Shown: piece by piece, positions 11,332-24,500 of the stretch
How the letters are laid out: every line of letters begins with the position of its first letter
Position numbering within the stretch: position 1 is the first letter of the stretch
Source: Sphaerolaimus hirsutus
Taxonomy: Eukaryota > Nematoda > Chromadorea > Monhysterida > Sphaerolaimidae
DNA: 64,000 nucleotides
Assembly: GCA_964036195.1 (NCBI GenBank)
Contig: OZ038453.1
Coordinates: forward strand, 10,679,469-10,743,468
Direction: 5' to 3'
Translations under genes and position numbers: made by a program
The notes under the pieces: model-generated
What the model was told of the DNA's origin: nothing
Database searches by the model: none
Seen by the model: the letters and a program-made list of their open reading frames with translations, nothing else

Positions 11332-14300
11332 TCAGACTCCTCAGGCAAATGGAACAGCCTCCCAGAGATCCACTCACCCAAATACGATTTCGAAAATCCA
11401 CCAAACTGCATCTCCTTTGCACAGATCTAGTACCCTGTCGACGCTGTTGTCCAACGGGGAGGACTACACCACGCCCGACGCGCGGCACTGGCAGCCGCTG
11501 CACGAGGCCGCCTTCGGAGGGCACGCGGAATGCATTCGAATTTTGTGCGCTGGTTTGTGTGCTTGATTTTTTGGGGGGAATGTTTGAGACTGGGGCGTGG
11601 GGAGTCTACATTTTGATGGACATTGCTAAGAAGTCGTAACGGCATTGTAAAGGGTCATAGAAACTATAACATTGCGATTTTCTTGTGTAGGGATGAAATA
11701 CATTATTTTTCAAACCTTTTTTGTTAGAAAAACGTTTGCTGTATTTTCAAAATCTGTATAAAGTATGAGTCAACAGATAAATACATCTACATGGGGAAAA
11801 ATTCATTACTTTATGATGCTTCTTATAGCCAAGTATTTAGTGAAAAATAGCAGCCTAATCGTTAAAATTTGTATCTTGTCTACAGCGCGAGCCGGCTCAA
11901 TTGACTTGGAAAGTAGGGCAAATGGAGGACAGACACCTCTTATGCTCGCCTGCAGCAGAGGTTACCATTTTTCATTTATCAAAATATATATTTGTAAAAA
12001 ATGTTTATTTTTGCGAGTGTTTTTGAACAGGCAACGTTCACTGCGCCGTGGCCTTGTTAGAAGCTGGCGCCAATCCCAACGCCACCGGTTTCGCGGATAA
12101 TTGGTCGCAATTATTTAGTTTGGGCTATTTTCACTATTTCCGACATTTAAATAATTTTTTTTTGAAAATGGAAAGAACTAAAAATAATTTTATTGCAGCT
12201 GCCGGCTTGAATCCTAGCCGCAATTCCGAATGGATTCCACTGGTGAACATTCTCGCTTTTTATGGGTGTAATTTGCGGTCCAGTCACTATAGAAATTGGA
12301 CAGCGCTGCATGAATGCGCTCTAAGAGGCAACGAAGTTATGTTCAGAAGATTACTGTACTTGGAACGTTGCCAGAGGATGGAAAGTTGTTTTGACGTGAA
12401 CTGCATCGAAGATATACCGTCCAAAGATTTAACAATTGATGAACAAAGTGTGAATTGGATTTTCGAGAGAGACAGTGATGGACTGACATGTCTTTTTATT
12501 GCATGTCAAAACGGATACTTGCATTTTGTCAATTTGGTCCTGGAAATTGTGGGACGTAAGTTGAATTGAATTAGCTTTTTGTATTCTAATGTGCGTTGGG
12601 GTATTAAATACAATGCAATATTTGAGCTCAATCCCGAAAAAAATTAGTGGAAATGACAAAACAAAGTTTGAAAAATGCCTTTTTGCACTAAGAAATGTGA
12701 ACGGAAATCTCCAGTGTCCAATTTATCTACTTTTATTGCATCTAGATGTATTTTCAGACCATTTCTGTGGAAGATCAGAGAAAAGCCTTGATTATCAGAA
12801 AAATGTCCAAAATCCCGAAATCCTAATCTCAAAAAACGAATCCCGATCCAGAAAAGTCAATCCCAGAACCCTAGGCAACCTCCACTATCAACTGAGGCAT
12901 CTACTTCTAAAAGTCGACAAGTTCAACATATGAAAATTTCGAGTTAGGCCCAGAAACGTCATCTGGGGCTACTTCCGCACATTTTTTTTATCATTTTCCA
13001 TTCATTTTTTGACCTCACATGCCCATATGGCAAAGTGCCAAATTTGACATTTTTCGAAAAATGCAAAAATTTCGGGCAAGAAGTCGACAAGTCCACTTAG
13101 TTTCGGGCAAGAAGTCGACAAGTCCACTTAGTTTCGGGCAAGAAGTCGACAAGTCCACTTAGTTTCGGGCAAGAAGTCGACAAGTCCACTTAGTGTCGGG
13201 CAAGAAGTCGACAAGTCCATCCTCTTCGTCCTTTTTTATGGGAAAAAAATAGCAAGAAATGTGATATGTCCATGGACAGCTACTTCTAAAAGTCGACAAG
13301 TCCATAAATTGCCCATAAGGCAGGCCTCGCGCCAGCGGGAACAAGAATGTTCTCGAGTGCAAGTCCATTTCCCTCCCAAAAACAGTTTTGCTCTGACCGA
13401 ATGGAAATTTATGGACACCCCATTTTTCACATAAAGGTTGAGAGCAGGGGCTGAAAATTTGACACTTTATTGTCAACATATGGAACTTAATGGAAAGCAT
13501 GAGAGAGCCAAATTGGACACGCACCACGGGCCTGGAATTGGATCGGAAACTTACAATGCGATTTACTCTAAATAACATTTTGTGGACTTGTCGACTTTTA
13601 GAAGTAGAGGCCTCAACTATTTTCTGGTAAAAAAGCGGAGACCTTTCCAATCAATTCACATTTCAGCCGCGCACCGTTCTCGTCTATGCGACACGGCGTG
13701 CAACGACTGCACGACTCCCATTTTCATTGCCGCTCGGGAGGGGTACGCCCCGATAGTCGAATCTCTACTAGAAGTGGGCGGGGCTAACGCCGATTTGTCC
13801 CACGAAGTGGAGATCCACCCGCTGAGTTTGCGATTGCACCCGATCGTGCCCGCGCTGAGACACGCCCAGCGTGAGTTTCTTTGGTTGGGTTATTTGTGGT
13901 CAGGGTTGCCTGGGGAGTTTGCTTTAATGTGGAGTTTTAGTTAGGCTAGGGAAATAAAGCCAAATGAAAGACTAGGGATGACAAAGCAACGTTTTTAACA
14001 ACTCCGTTTTCAAAGAAAAAGAAAGAAAGAAACTATGGTCATCCCTCCGACAACTGAAAAGTTCAATTTCGTCAGAAAAGTCTACTTTCGTCTCGATCAT
14101 CAGTGCGGCCAAAAATAATGTCGTGTCTTCATATTTACGTCAGGAAGGCGTGGCCTATCGAAATAATGTTCCCGAGAACAGTATCGGTAAAAGTCACGCT
14201 GGGGCAAAAGCTGCACCTATTTACGTAACCGTATAGTGGATTACCTAGTTTTTGTGACCATGTATAATGAAGATAAAAGAAAAAGTTACGAAAATTTCCC

Positions 14301-17300
14301 ATGGCGCGAGTTTTAGATAGGTCAACATTTGTGACATTAAACAAACGCGAATATTTTTATCTTTTTCAGCTAAATTGGTTCAAATGATTTTGGACAAGAG
14401 CAGTTTGGATGCGATTGCTGAATCAGCTACTGACCCGGTGTTCTTGGTAATTGATAAAATGGTTCGTTTCAAAAATTGAATTTGGGTCGCCTCTGATATT
14501 TCTTGGGATCGGGGTTGGGGTGGTTTTTTGGGATCATGATTGGGGCACGGTATCCCGTTTGAATCCTAAATGGTTATTGTCAAAATATTTCAATCGCCAT
14601 CTCGGGACATAATTTCACACAACCCATCCTGCACACTCAAAATACCCCCCCTCCACAGGCGGGTCGGGCGCGTGACATTCGCGCAGCACTGGCCATATTA
14701 GATCTACTAGTTGCCAAGGGGTGCTGCGTGGATGCGCTGGGGTGCGCGGAGACCCCCCGCTGGACTGTACCTGCATTCGCGGCGCATTTGTGCAGACGGA
14801 ATGCGTATAATGATGCGCAGAAGTGAGTTTGTTTGGTGTGATGGTTTCTGGGTTACTTTTTTGTTTTCGAGATTTTTTTTGTGAAATTTTTAGAAAAGTT
14901 TTTAATGTGAATTAATGCCTAAAGGTGATTTTCTCCATCCCTTGTTCTACATCTGTACCTGAAGTGAACTGCCACCGACACAGATTTAACGGTTTTTAGA
15001 TGTGTTGTGGGCATGTGGTTTTCACGCGTTTTGTTCTTAATATAATTTCAACTTTCTGGGGGTGTATTTCAGGGGGGGGGGGGGTGTTTTTCCCAATTCA
15101 CGCAGCCTCTGGGGGTATTTCGAGGGTTGATTTATCAGACAAAATACGATATAGGTACCTATATTTATGTTTAAATGTCGCCCTACACTTTCGACAGGAC
15201 GCCACTGGCGCTATTGGCGCAGCGCGGCCCCGCCAGCGGCGCCACCAACGACATTTTCTGGGCTATTTTCGTGCGTTTGGCGCTAGCTGGCGCCAGGGTG
15301 CACCCGTGCGCCGGTGAAAATAGAACTTCCCCCTTGAGTATAGCTATACTGCAATGCGGCAATCAGAGGTGGGTGAAATTCATTGCCTGCTTTAGTTGCT
15401 CATGCGATCTTGGATGGACATGAACTGCACATTTTTATCTGTCTCCAACTACCGTATTTGACGAATTTGACTTTGAATAATTGCTTGTGCTAAACCAGTG
15501 AGCGATAAATAATTGTCTTTTCAAATAATTCCCCCTTTACGCATATGATAAATTTGTTGTATTTTGCGAGGTGTGTGGATGGAAAAATGCTTGAAAATTT
15601 GGCCGAAAAAAAAATTCCCCCTAAAAAAGCAAATACGGCGTATCATTTTTATATCACGGACACCTGTCTGGCGTATACCCAAGTTTTCTATCGCAGAATT
15701 CCCTATAACCTGGATCTAGGATCCCTGCGTCTGGCGCTGATGTCCGATGTGACTTTGCAAAATTTAAATGGCGTCAGCATGGAGGTCACTTTTGAAATCG
15801 GACCTATGCAAGTGAAAACAAATGTGCCTGATGCGATTTTAGCCGCGCTCTGTGTTTTTAACGAGCGGCCAGATGTACTGGCGTTTCTGTTGGAAGTTGG
15901 CACTGAGCCAAGGTGAGTGTATTTTAATCATAGCGAAGTTACCCTCGCTTGAGTAGTCCCTCGCTAAACAGTGGAGAAAATTCTATATTTGCAAATTATC
16001 TTGCAAAGGGTAAAGTTATAAACTGACACATAATCAGAACCTTCGGGACGTCGCTAGACGTGTTCAATGTTTTTTTTATCCTATGTGTTTAAACGGACAA
16101 AAAAATTCTTCGTGCGCGCCTATGCGTCTCAGTTTTCATTTTTAGTGTGCATTTGCTTGTGTCAAATTGGAATCAAGCCTAAACTTGGTGAACACAGGTA
16201 AATTGCCCCATACCACCGCAGACTGCCTCTTTGGTGCAACTGCGCGTGCGCGGCCAGCTCGAACAGGCCGTCGCCGCTGAGCTGCGTGTCGCAGTTGGAC
16301 AGGTGCCAAGCGACGCGGCTGGTGCGCATGGTGGGCCGCGCCCTGCCGCCCGGCCGCACCGCCTTGCCGCGCTGCTGCGACGAGTGGAGGCGACTCGCTG
16401 GTGCGTGACTTTCGCGTATTGGGCCCACACGCTAGATGACATCGACGCCAAATGTCAACTGGTGCCGATCCCGATTCAAAGCTTCAGCTGGGTATCTTGA
16501 ATTTTGACCCTCCGAGTGGTTGGATAGATAGCAAATCGCTCCTCCGGAGGGATAGATAGCTGAAAAATTTTATGGGTGGTCGGTTGTGGTGGTTCGATAT
16601 ATGGGCTTTTGGGGGGGCATAGAAGGAAGAAAAGGGAGAAAAATCGCTAAAAGTAGCTGTTAAATGGCTCAAACTGGGTATACAAGAGCATATAGTACTA
16701 AATATAGCTATAAATAGGCAAATAAGAACCAGAACTATGATTTTGGAAGTGAAAATCTATAAAAAGGTATGAAAAATAGCGATTTTGAGCGAAAAACGGG
16801 GTATAGTTTCGCAAAAATCGCTCCAGATAGGTAGATAGCTAGGCGATTTGGGGGGGGGGGTTAGGGGGTAGTAGCCCAAAATCTTGCCTCCGGGATAGAT
16901 AGCTGGGCGGTTTGAGGGGGTGACCCCCCCCCCACCTAGGGTTGGCCGATGTTTTTTTAAAAACGTTTTTTATTAAAAAAAAACGTTTTTTTAAAAAAAA
17001 AAACATGACGTCCGAAATGTTTTTTTTTTAAAAAAAACATCGACCGAAATTTTGAGTACTAAGCACTAGGTATTTTGCAAAATTTATGCGCGCAAGCGCG
17101 CAATTTCACACACAAATTGACATTGGTGGTTGTTTTCATTGGTTTTGTGGCATTTTTAGTATCAAAGTATCCAATTCTATGTGCTACCATGGGTTAATAA
17201 GCCGTCATATGTTGCTGTAGTTATATAATATTGAGGTAATGTGCTTCCATGTACCTCCACAGTGTGTAACATCACTCCCAAAGTAACAACCTCCTTTTTT

Positions 17301-18260
17301 AACCTTGTTTCATCACTATTCCGTGCGAAACTTTACCTGAAGTCACAAACATTCGACTATAAGGCGATAAACGAACGATATGTCGACGAAAAATGGATAT
17401 TTTTGACACAAATCACCACTTATAATGCTATCCCATGGCTCAACAGCCATTATATGGTCATATATAACATCACAGAGTATTGCAACTGTCTGATATACCT
17501 ATATATGTTGACACAAGGTCATATCTGGGAGCTTTTAAAAAAAAACGTTTTTTATTTAAAAAAAACGTTTTTTAAAAAAAAAAAACGTTTTTTTTATATA
17601 AAAAAACATCGAGTTAAAAAAAACGTTTTTTTTCCAACCCTACCCCCACCCCCCCCCCCCCATTCGAGACCCCTGCAAAGCTTGCTGACCAGTGGACGAA
17701 CGACGTTCAAACGCAATTTTTGAATTAGGTCGGAACCAGTTGACATTTGGTGTCGATGTCAACTAGCGTGTGTGGGGCCATTGGAAAAGTGGCGTTACAC
17801 AAACTTGTTGACGCGGGTGTCAATTGGTTTCGATGTCAATTCAAATTTGAGTTCACGGTTTCAGGAAAATCTCGTTTAAAATGCACATGCTTCGATATTA
17901 AAATATGTACATTTGAACTTGCTTTCGAGAACCCGTCAACTAAAAGCTGAATTGACATTGCAACAAGTTGACACTCGGACGCCAATTACTCAAGATTCGA
18001 ATGAACAATTACTCAAGAATTCGTATAAATATATTCAACATAAAAAAATGAACATTGCCTTAAAAAATCTACGCATCGCAGACCTAGCCCCGGGGGTCTC
18101 CAGTTTGCAATGGCAAAGTGCCAAAGTGGTCCGAGGGACCGTCCCGTTTAAAGTGCGGTTGCAGAAAGATTGGCTGCAGCGACTGGGGCTGCCCACCCAC
18201 GCGAATGCGGTCAAGCGTTTGATCAATTTTCACGCGTGTTTGGATGAATATGTTGACTGA
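11332..18260 (+). CDS. Ankyrin-repeat and SOCS-box protein, ASB3-like (5' end uncertain)
   Basis: Probable substrate receptor of a Cullin-5 E3 ubiquitin ligase: ankyrin repeats bind the target and the SOCS box binds Elongin B/C (family knowledge). Exons: 11332 or 11425-11552, 11886-11960, 12031-12117, 12199-12555, 13667-13870, 14370-14446, 14659-14822, 15198-15368, 15697-15912, 16222-16400 and 18082-18260. Phases agree throughout. Ankyrin motifs visible: WQPLHEAAFGGHAECIRIL, TPLMLACSRG, WTALHECALRGNE, TCLFIACQNGYL, TPIFIAAREGY, PLSIAILQCGN. The last exon has a SOCS-like end (SSLQWQSAKVV ... LQRLGLP). Repeat order and ending resemble vertebrate ASB3. At the 5' end, a coding-like stretch (KWNSLPEIHSPKYDF) is one base out of frame with the first ankyrin repeat. 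Either an exon starts at 11425 after TTTGCACAG, or there is a one-base frameshift. No start codon is assigned. Confidence 0.82.
12894..13614. mobile_element. TIR element with GTCGAC motifs in an ankyrin-gene intron
   Basis: The inverted ends GAGGCATCTACTTC and GAAGTAGAGGCCTC continue inward through TAAAAGTCGACAAG and its complement for about 28 bp. The flanks share AACT on both sides. The ~720-bp interior carries a 31-bp tandem array and a third partial copy of the end at 13279-13305. A related patch (GTCGACGAGTCCAC) lies at 25893-25907 in the PRPF38B gene. No ORF. Confidence 0.65.
13071..13218. repeat. 31-bp tandem repeat, five units
   Basis: The unit TTCGGGCAAGAAGTCGACAA plus GTCCACTTAGT begins at 13071, 13102, 13133, 13164 and 13195, a period of exactly 31 bp with almost no divergence. 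It lies inside the TIR element at 12894-13614 and extends that element's terminal AGTCGACAAG motif, so it probably expanded within the transposon. Confidence 0.92.
16485..17675 (+). mobile_element. hAT-like MITE family B with a nested insertion
   Basis: Flanked by the 8-bp duplication CAAAGCTT (16477-16484 and 17676-17683). The left end resembles CAGGGGTATCTTG and the right end is GAGACCCCTG. The interior has the family's GGATAGATAGC motifs, TCGCTCCTCCGGAGGGA and G-runs, shared with 42215-42715 and with the reversed copy ending at 25131. A family A element (16937-17642) is inserted in it. Confidence 0.85.
16937..17642 (+). mobile_element. hAT-like MITE family A (innermost of the nest)
   Basis: Ends TAGGGTTGG and CCAACCCTA are perfect inverted repeats, with the 8-bp duplication CCCCCACC on both sides (16929-16936 and 17643-17650). 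Subterminal zones are A/T homopolymer runs interrupted by AACGTT palindromes. The middle carries GCGCGCAAGCGCGC. No ORF of transposase size, so it is non-autonomous. Confidence 0.92.
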
Positions 18261-18948
18261 GTCAAAATTGTGCCTGATTTTTTGGTCGCAAATTATTTCC
18301 TATTATTTTTTGTCTCCTAGTCCATCATATTGTGATATAAGTTCTTGTTCTAAACTGGTGGAACATATAAATGGAAAATTGACTACATCAATTTTCAAAA
18401 TATTCTCATGTGCAAATGATCAGCCCAATCTTGCTAAAATTTTGTGTCAATGTGGGCCAACATTTCTTTACATTGTCCCCAAATGGCACCCCCAGGACCC
18501 CCCTGGTCTGCCGTGACAGCCTTCTATATATTTTTAACGATTTTTTTTTCTGGCAAATATAAATGGAAAATTTCGGAATCCCACACAGAATATTGCTGAG
18601 GGAAAGCCGGCTGCCATTTTTTGGCATGCTGCCAACACAAGCAATGGATATGCTTGTGCTGGCAGTTTTTTTGATGGAAAAAAATCACAAATGGCTCGCT
18701 CAGAGCCGCACATAGGTTGCAGGGTGATTTGTACCCGCTGCTGTCCGCCCACTGCTGCTGCCCCACAAAAATCTATCCCAAATTACAGATATCAGCCACT
18801 TCATAACATTCAAACATATTGAGAACTTTATTAAGTGCAAACATTTTGATTGTGATTGCAAAAACCACAAATTTACACTTTCTGAGAATGACCTCTTCAT
18901 CTGTCTGGCCCATTTACACAAAATACAAGACACATTGCCAGTTGTCTC

Positions 18949-19644
18949 TAGGGTTGGCCGATGTTTTTTTTAAAACGTTTTTTTTTTAAAAAACGTTGTT
19001 TTTTTAAAAAAAAACATGACGATCGAAATGTTTTTTTTTAAAAAAAAACATCGGCCGAAATTTTTAGTACTAAGCACTAGGTATTTTGCAAAATTTTTGC
19101 GCGCAAGCGCGCAATTTCACACACAAATTGACTTTGGTGGTTGTTTTCATTGGTTTTGTTGCATTTTTAGTATCAAAACATCCATTTCTATGTGCTACCA
19201 TGGGTGAATAAGCCGACATATGTTGCTGTAATATATAATATTGAGGTAATGTGCTTCCATGTACCTCCACAGTGTGTAACTTCACTCCCAAAGTAACAAC
19301 CTCCTTTTATAACCTTGTTTGATCACCATTCCGTGCCAAACTTTACCTGAAGTCACGAACATTCGACTATAAGGCGATATACAAACGATATGTCGACGAA
19401 AAATGGATATTTTTGACACAAATCACCACTTATAATGCTATCCCATGGCTCCACAGCCATTATATGGTCATATTTAACATCACAGAGTATTGCCAGTGTC
19501 TGATATACCTATATATGTTGACACTAGGTCATATCTGGGAGCTTTTAAAAAAAAACGTTTAAAAAAAACGTTATTTTTTTAAAAAAAACGTTTTTTTTAA
19601 ATAAAAAACATCGAGTTAAAAAAAAACGTTTTTTTCCAACCCTA
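18949..19644 (+). mobile_element. hAT-like MITE family A
   Basis: Inverted ends TAGGGTTGG and CCAACCCTA, with the exact 8-bp duplication GTTGTCTC at 18941-18948 and 19645-19652. It is collinear over most of its 696 bp with the copy at 16937-17642, including GCGCGCAAGCGCGC and CTATATATGTTGACAC. Confidence 0.94.
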
Positions 19645-19999
19645 GTTGTCTCCTGGTATATCTTTTACAGATAATTGTTGTTTGAATTCAATGTGCACTA
19701 GCATTTGATGATTTGCATGCAGATGCAGCAGAGGCTGGTCACGCTTTTACGTAAATGGTGTCTTTGAACAGTCATATTTTCACTGATAGCCACAAATGCA
19801 GACTTAATGCAACAATGTGGTACAGGGCTAGCCACATGTTGCTCATGACACTTAGGAAGCCAGTCCTGGCCCACATGTGCTGTATCATAAGCCTGGGGCT
19901 GTGTAAGACACATTAGTTCCACTCTGTGTTTTGTTCAAAAAATTATTTCAGGTTTGATCTTCGGCAAAATTTTGGTGTGGGGATTGTGTGGGTTGTGAG

Positions 20000-20528
20000 T
20001 AAGGTGTCAACAAAAACTTTTTAGCGGAAAACGGAAACGGAAAAAAATTTGCACTTGCCGGAAAACGGAAAAATTTTTGCACTTGCCGGAAAACGGAACA
20101 ATGACAGGCCGGAAAACGGAAACGGAAACGGAAAAATTTGCCAAATATATGCCGGAAACGGAAAAAAAATTGCTGAAATTTTGCCGGAAACGGAAAAAAA
20201 TTTGCAGAAATTTATTCAGAAATAAAAAAAATTGCAGAAATTTTGCTAAAAATGGGAAAAATTCACATAATTGAGAGCCTGCATGCAAGTTTACCAGTTT
20301 GGCTGAAACAGAAAACAAAAAATTCAGTTGGAAAGTGCAAAAAAAGTTTGAAAAACAGACAATTGAACCGGAAAACGGAAAAAAAGGCGGAAAAACCAAA
20401 ACTTTAGCCAGAAAACAGAAAATGTGCCGGAAAAACGGAAACGGAAACGGAAAAAAATTTAGCAGCTGGAAAACGGAAACGGAAAAAAATTTGCTTGCAG
20501 AAACGGAAAACGGAAAGTTGACACCCTA
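20000..20528. mobile_element. hAT-like MITE family C, filled with GGAAAACGG repeats
   Basis: Ends TAAGGTGTCAAC and GTTGACACCCTA, flanked by the 8-bp duplication GTTGTGAG (19992-19999 and 20529-20536). Most of the 529 bp is an irregular array of CCGGAAAACGGAAACGGAAA units. A 118-bp relative lies at 23730-23847. Confidence 0.92.
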
Positions 20529-21265
20529 GTTGTGAGGTGGTGAAGTTGCAGGAAGTTACCATCTCGTATGTCAAAAAAAATCAGTGGCCTAAACCATCCC
20601 CAACCAATTTTATAAATAAATCAAATTCTGGCCTGAACAAAAATTTGTATGGATTTTCCATTTATATTTGCCAGAAAAAAACACTAAAAGAATATTTTCA
20701 GCAGCAAGGGTGGCCTGAGGGGGGTGTCCCCTTGGGTATATATACTAGATACTTGGGGGCACCCTCATACTAAGTGACAGCGTGATAGCTTGCTTGTGCG
20801 ATTTTTAAAATGTTATTTCGTGAATTTTCCATTTATATTTTCCACCAGTTTATTTACATATGCTGTACAGACTTCTTATGTGCTTAATTGTCACTTTATT
20901 TTATTTTTGTAAATTTTTATTTGCTTTAGGAAATTTACTTGTCATTGTGGGGTTGGGACTTGAGATCTGACATTAAATCTTTACGGATTTTGTAGATATG
21001 ATTCAAATTAGATAAAATCTTAACAAAATACTTAATTTTTTTGAGAAATCAAGCTGATCGAAAAATTGATTTTTTCTACCATAGCCGGAGCGTTTTGATC
21101 TCGGAAATTTTGCAAACATTTAAATTTGAATATCGATACAGAAAACTTATGTAGCCTCCAACCCCACCGGTGTTGTGTTTATGATGAATAAACTTTGACA
21201 TATTTTGCACAACAATTTCTTCGTTTCTTCAGTATCCCATCTGCAACCGATCGGCATATTGGCGC

Positions 21266-21478
21266 TACACACACTGAATGTCAACTAGTTTCCATTTCAA
21301 TTCAGATTTTAGTTGACGGGTCGCAGGACGATTTTAAAGTGCACATGCGGCAATGTTGAAAAGGAATCAATTTTTACATGCGCGTTTCAACATCGTTCAG
21401 CGACCCGCCAGCTAAAATCTGGATCGAAACAAATCTAGCCAGTTGACATTCGATGTAATTGTCAATTGGTGTGTATGG
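21266..21478. mobile_element. Foldback MITE family F, diverged copy
   Basis: Arms around CTACACACACTGAATGTCAAC and its approximate complement (GACATTCGATG ... GTGTGTATGG) enclose an inner inverted repeat (GACGGGTCGCAGGACGATTT with a partial mirror near 21390-21405). It lies about 100 bp upstream of the PRPF38B start codon, so it may overlap that gene's promoter. Confidence 0.65.
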
Positions 21479-21584
21479 TCATTATGCACGCCTTTACCGA
21501 TATGGCATATAACTTAGAATCACAAAAAATGCTGTATTCGAAGGGAACATTTTACAGGAATTTTTGAAAAAAGCAACTGAGGGA

Positions 21585-24500
21585 ATGGCCGAACATGATT
21601 TTTTGGCGAGTGCTGGGCCCGGTTTCCAGGCTTTTCAGGTGGGATTGACACTTTTTTGTTTTCTCGTGCTTTGTTTTGTTTAATTGAGCATTAATTGTGC
21701 TTTTGTTTTGCTCGTGAAAGTGGCTTTTTAGAGTTAGCTTCTCCTGTTCGGATGATTTTTTTCTCTGGGTGTCGTGCATATTTCACAGTGGTAAGAATTT
21801 TATGAATTTTAAAAATCAAAGTTTCGGTGTCTATATTAAAAAGGGTCATTTTCACGGATCTATGACCTAATGCTCGATATCACTTCATTCTGAAAATGCT
21901 CGCAAAACTTAAACACAATTATAAAAAAATTAACTTAAAAAAACAACACCTCAGTCAAAAAATAAACAACACCTCAATCAGCTAGCGCCAGAAAACACTG
22001 AAGCAGAATGGGACGAGGACCCGAGCGCCGACCCGCACATCCCGCCCATCCAGAGAATCACCACCAAGGTGTCCAACATCCTGCCCAACTGGGGCGACAA
22101 GGACACCATGAACCTGAACAGCCTTGTGTTGGAGAATGTAATTCAGAGTCCCTATTTTCGGACCAATTTGCACGCGCTGCAGACTTATCACGAGATTTTG
22201 ACGGAGATCAATTTTAGTGTGAGTTGTTTTTGGGTGGGATTAGTCTAGATCCTTGCATGAGATCGTGAGATGTCCTGGGTTGATGATTCGAGAGGGCAGT
22301 TCCAGTCCCTGTAAAGTGTCAAATGTCATGTAAAATGTCTATCAAAACAAAAAAGAAAAAAAATTTACTGAACTTTGCATAAAAATTGACACTCTACAGG
22401 GTCTGGGATTAGCACCTGACTTATATATAGCTTCAAATGCTTTAAAATAATCAATCCTATAGGAGGATTTATGATTTTAAAAGTGAAAATATGTAAACAA
22501 GACAAAAATTAGGGAGGTTTGAGTGAAAATTTGGGCAAAATCGCTCAACGTTTTTTCAACATTGATTGATGCTTTTCTAGGCAATTTGTGTGCTGGTCGA
22601 GTTAGTAGCCTAAATTTTCGGCTCGAAAATAAATAACCCAGCCTAAGGTTGGTAGGGGGCCGACCCCAAACCCTACTAAGTAGACTCTCTGCCGCAGGTG
22701 AGCCACCTAGAACCCTGGGAGCGGGGCACCCGCAAAGTGACGGGCATGACGGGCATGTGCGGCGGCGTGCGCGGCGTCGGCGCCGGCGGCATCGTCAGCT
22801 CCGCCTACTGTCTCCTGTTCAAGCTGTTCACCATCCGGCTCACCAGGAAGCAGCTGTGTGGATTGATCAACCACGATAATGCATATATTAGGGGACTGGG
22901 CTTCATGTATATACGGTGGGTTCCACATAAATATAACCAGGGACCAGCCCCCAAGTGGACGAGTACTTTACTCTTGAGTCTTGACTTTACTCTTGACTTT
23001 GTTCTTGACTTTTTACTTTAGTCTTGACTTTGCTACTTGCGAAACCAGCACCAGGTGGCAGTCCCAAAGGGTCAGTAGTGTACCCAAATCTTATGTTTGT
23101 GTACCCAAAACGTATGTTTCTGTATCCAAATCTTATGTTCAACATTATGATTTGGATGCACAAAGATAAGATTTGAATACACAACTGACACTTTGGGACT
23201 GCCCCCTGGCGCTGGTTCCGCAAGTGGCAAAGTCAAGACTCTTGACTCAAGAGTAAAGTAAAAAGTCAAGGACAAAGTCTAGAGTAAAGTCATGAGAGAA
23301 GAGTAAAGTACTTGTCCACTTGCGGGACTGGCCCCAGGGACCGACTTACTTTACCCGGCAGCCAGATTTCTTGGGTTGGCTTGTTTTGAATTGTCCTATC
23401 TGGTTCATTCTTTTTGAATTATATTCCTACCGAAAACGACCAGAGTTGTAAACAATGTCTCTTAACTGTACACGACCCTGCTACCGTAACCATTCACCGC
23501 TACCGTAATCCTTCACCGCTACCGTAACCCGCTCAGTTACTGCCAGCCGCCGGCCGATCTGTGGGCCTGGTTTGAGCCGTATTTAGAGGACCCGGACGAG
23601 ATCGACCCGAAATCGGGCGGCGGCGATCAAATGCCAATTGGGCAAATGATAAAAATACTGATGACCAAACTCGACTGGTATGGCACCCTGTTCCCCAGGA
23701 TTCCCGTGCCCATACAGGTTCGTTGAGCGCAGGGTGGCACAATAATTTTTAAACGGAAAACTGAAAGGGTAAAACTTTTCAGCTGCCGGAAAACGGAAAG
23801 GGTAAAAATTTACCTCCGGAAAGCGGAAACGGAAAGTTGACACCCTAGTTGAGCGTGTGCGTGAATTTGCACATGCAAAATTGACTGTGCAAATTATTTA
23901 CAGAATACCGTATTGGCTTGTTTTGAATACCATGCTTGAATTGAGTAGCGTGAATTGAGAAGTGCCAGGGTAACCACGTTATGAAACAATACAGTACCAT
24001 GCTTGAATTGAGTGCCCCCCAACAACTAAATAGAAGGGTGATGTGCAAAACGCAATATACATGTTTGTTTAATGTGACGGTATGCACATATTATGAATCG
24101 CTCCTGTTGTGTTACATGCCATTAATTTAATTGCTGTTCAATTTCCCAACTAATCGATCACTTTGATGTGATGCAAGGGGTAAACGGACACTTAGAAAAA
24201 TGTGCCTGTTGCATCACAACAGGTCAGTGACCAATCGGTCTTATCGGTCACACGCGCTGAGCTGATCGGCTCGGCCGATAACTTGGCCTAATCTGGCCAC
24301 CCAATTGGGCCATGGGAAAACAAAGGCACACGAATTCAAAGGCGCAGGCCGCCCTGCTGCCCGCAAATACGCTAATGGGCCGGCATCGACGGCAAAGTGC
24401 ACTGCATGTGCACCGCTAGAAAATTTTTAAATGCGTACATATGTACATATCTACATTGTCTTCACTTCATGCTGGTAAAAACAGAACATTTATCTATAAT

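Larger units (their letters stand above)
16425..17775. mobile_element. Foldback MITE family F, split by a nested insertion
   Basis: Outer arms CACACGCTAGATGACATCG (from about 16427) and GTCGATGTCAACTAGCGTG (ending about 17770) match the compact 150-bp copy at 6638-6790. Between them a family B element (16485-17675) has inserted, leaving CAAAGCTT on both sides. This is the oldest layer of a three-level nest in the last intron of the ankyrin gene. A further diverged family F copy follows at about 17795-17985. Confidence 0.8.
18261..21584. other. Spacer between the ankyrin gene and PRPF38B
   Basis: Contains two bounded hAT-like elements (18949-19644 and 20000-20528) and a foldback MITE (21266-21478) just upstream of PRPF38B. 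The string TTTCCATTTATATTT with CCAGAAAAAAA or its complement occurs near 18545, 20660 and 20828, indicating another small dispersed repeat. No gene seen. Confidence 0.55.

Noticed and set aside
16231..16500. 89-codon ORF over the GC-rich block
   Set aside because: Another frame of the same block gives an exon with matching acceptor, donor and phases for the ankyrin/SOCS gene and is preferred.
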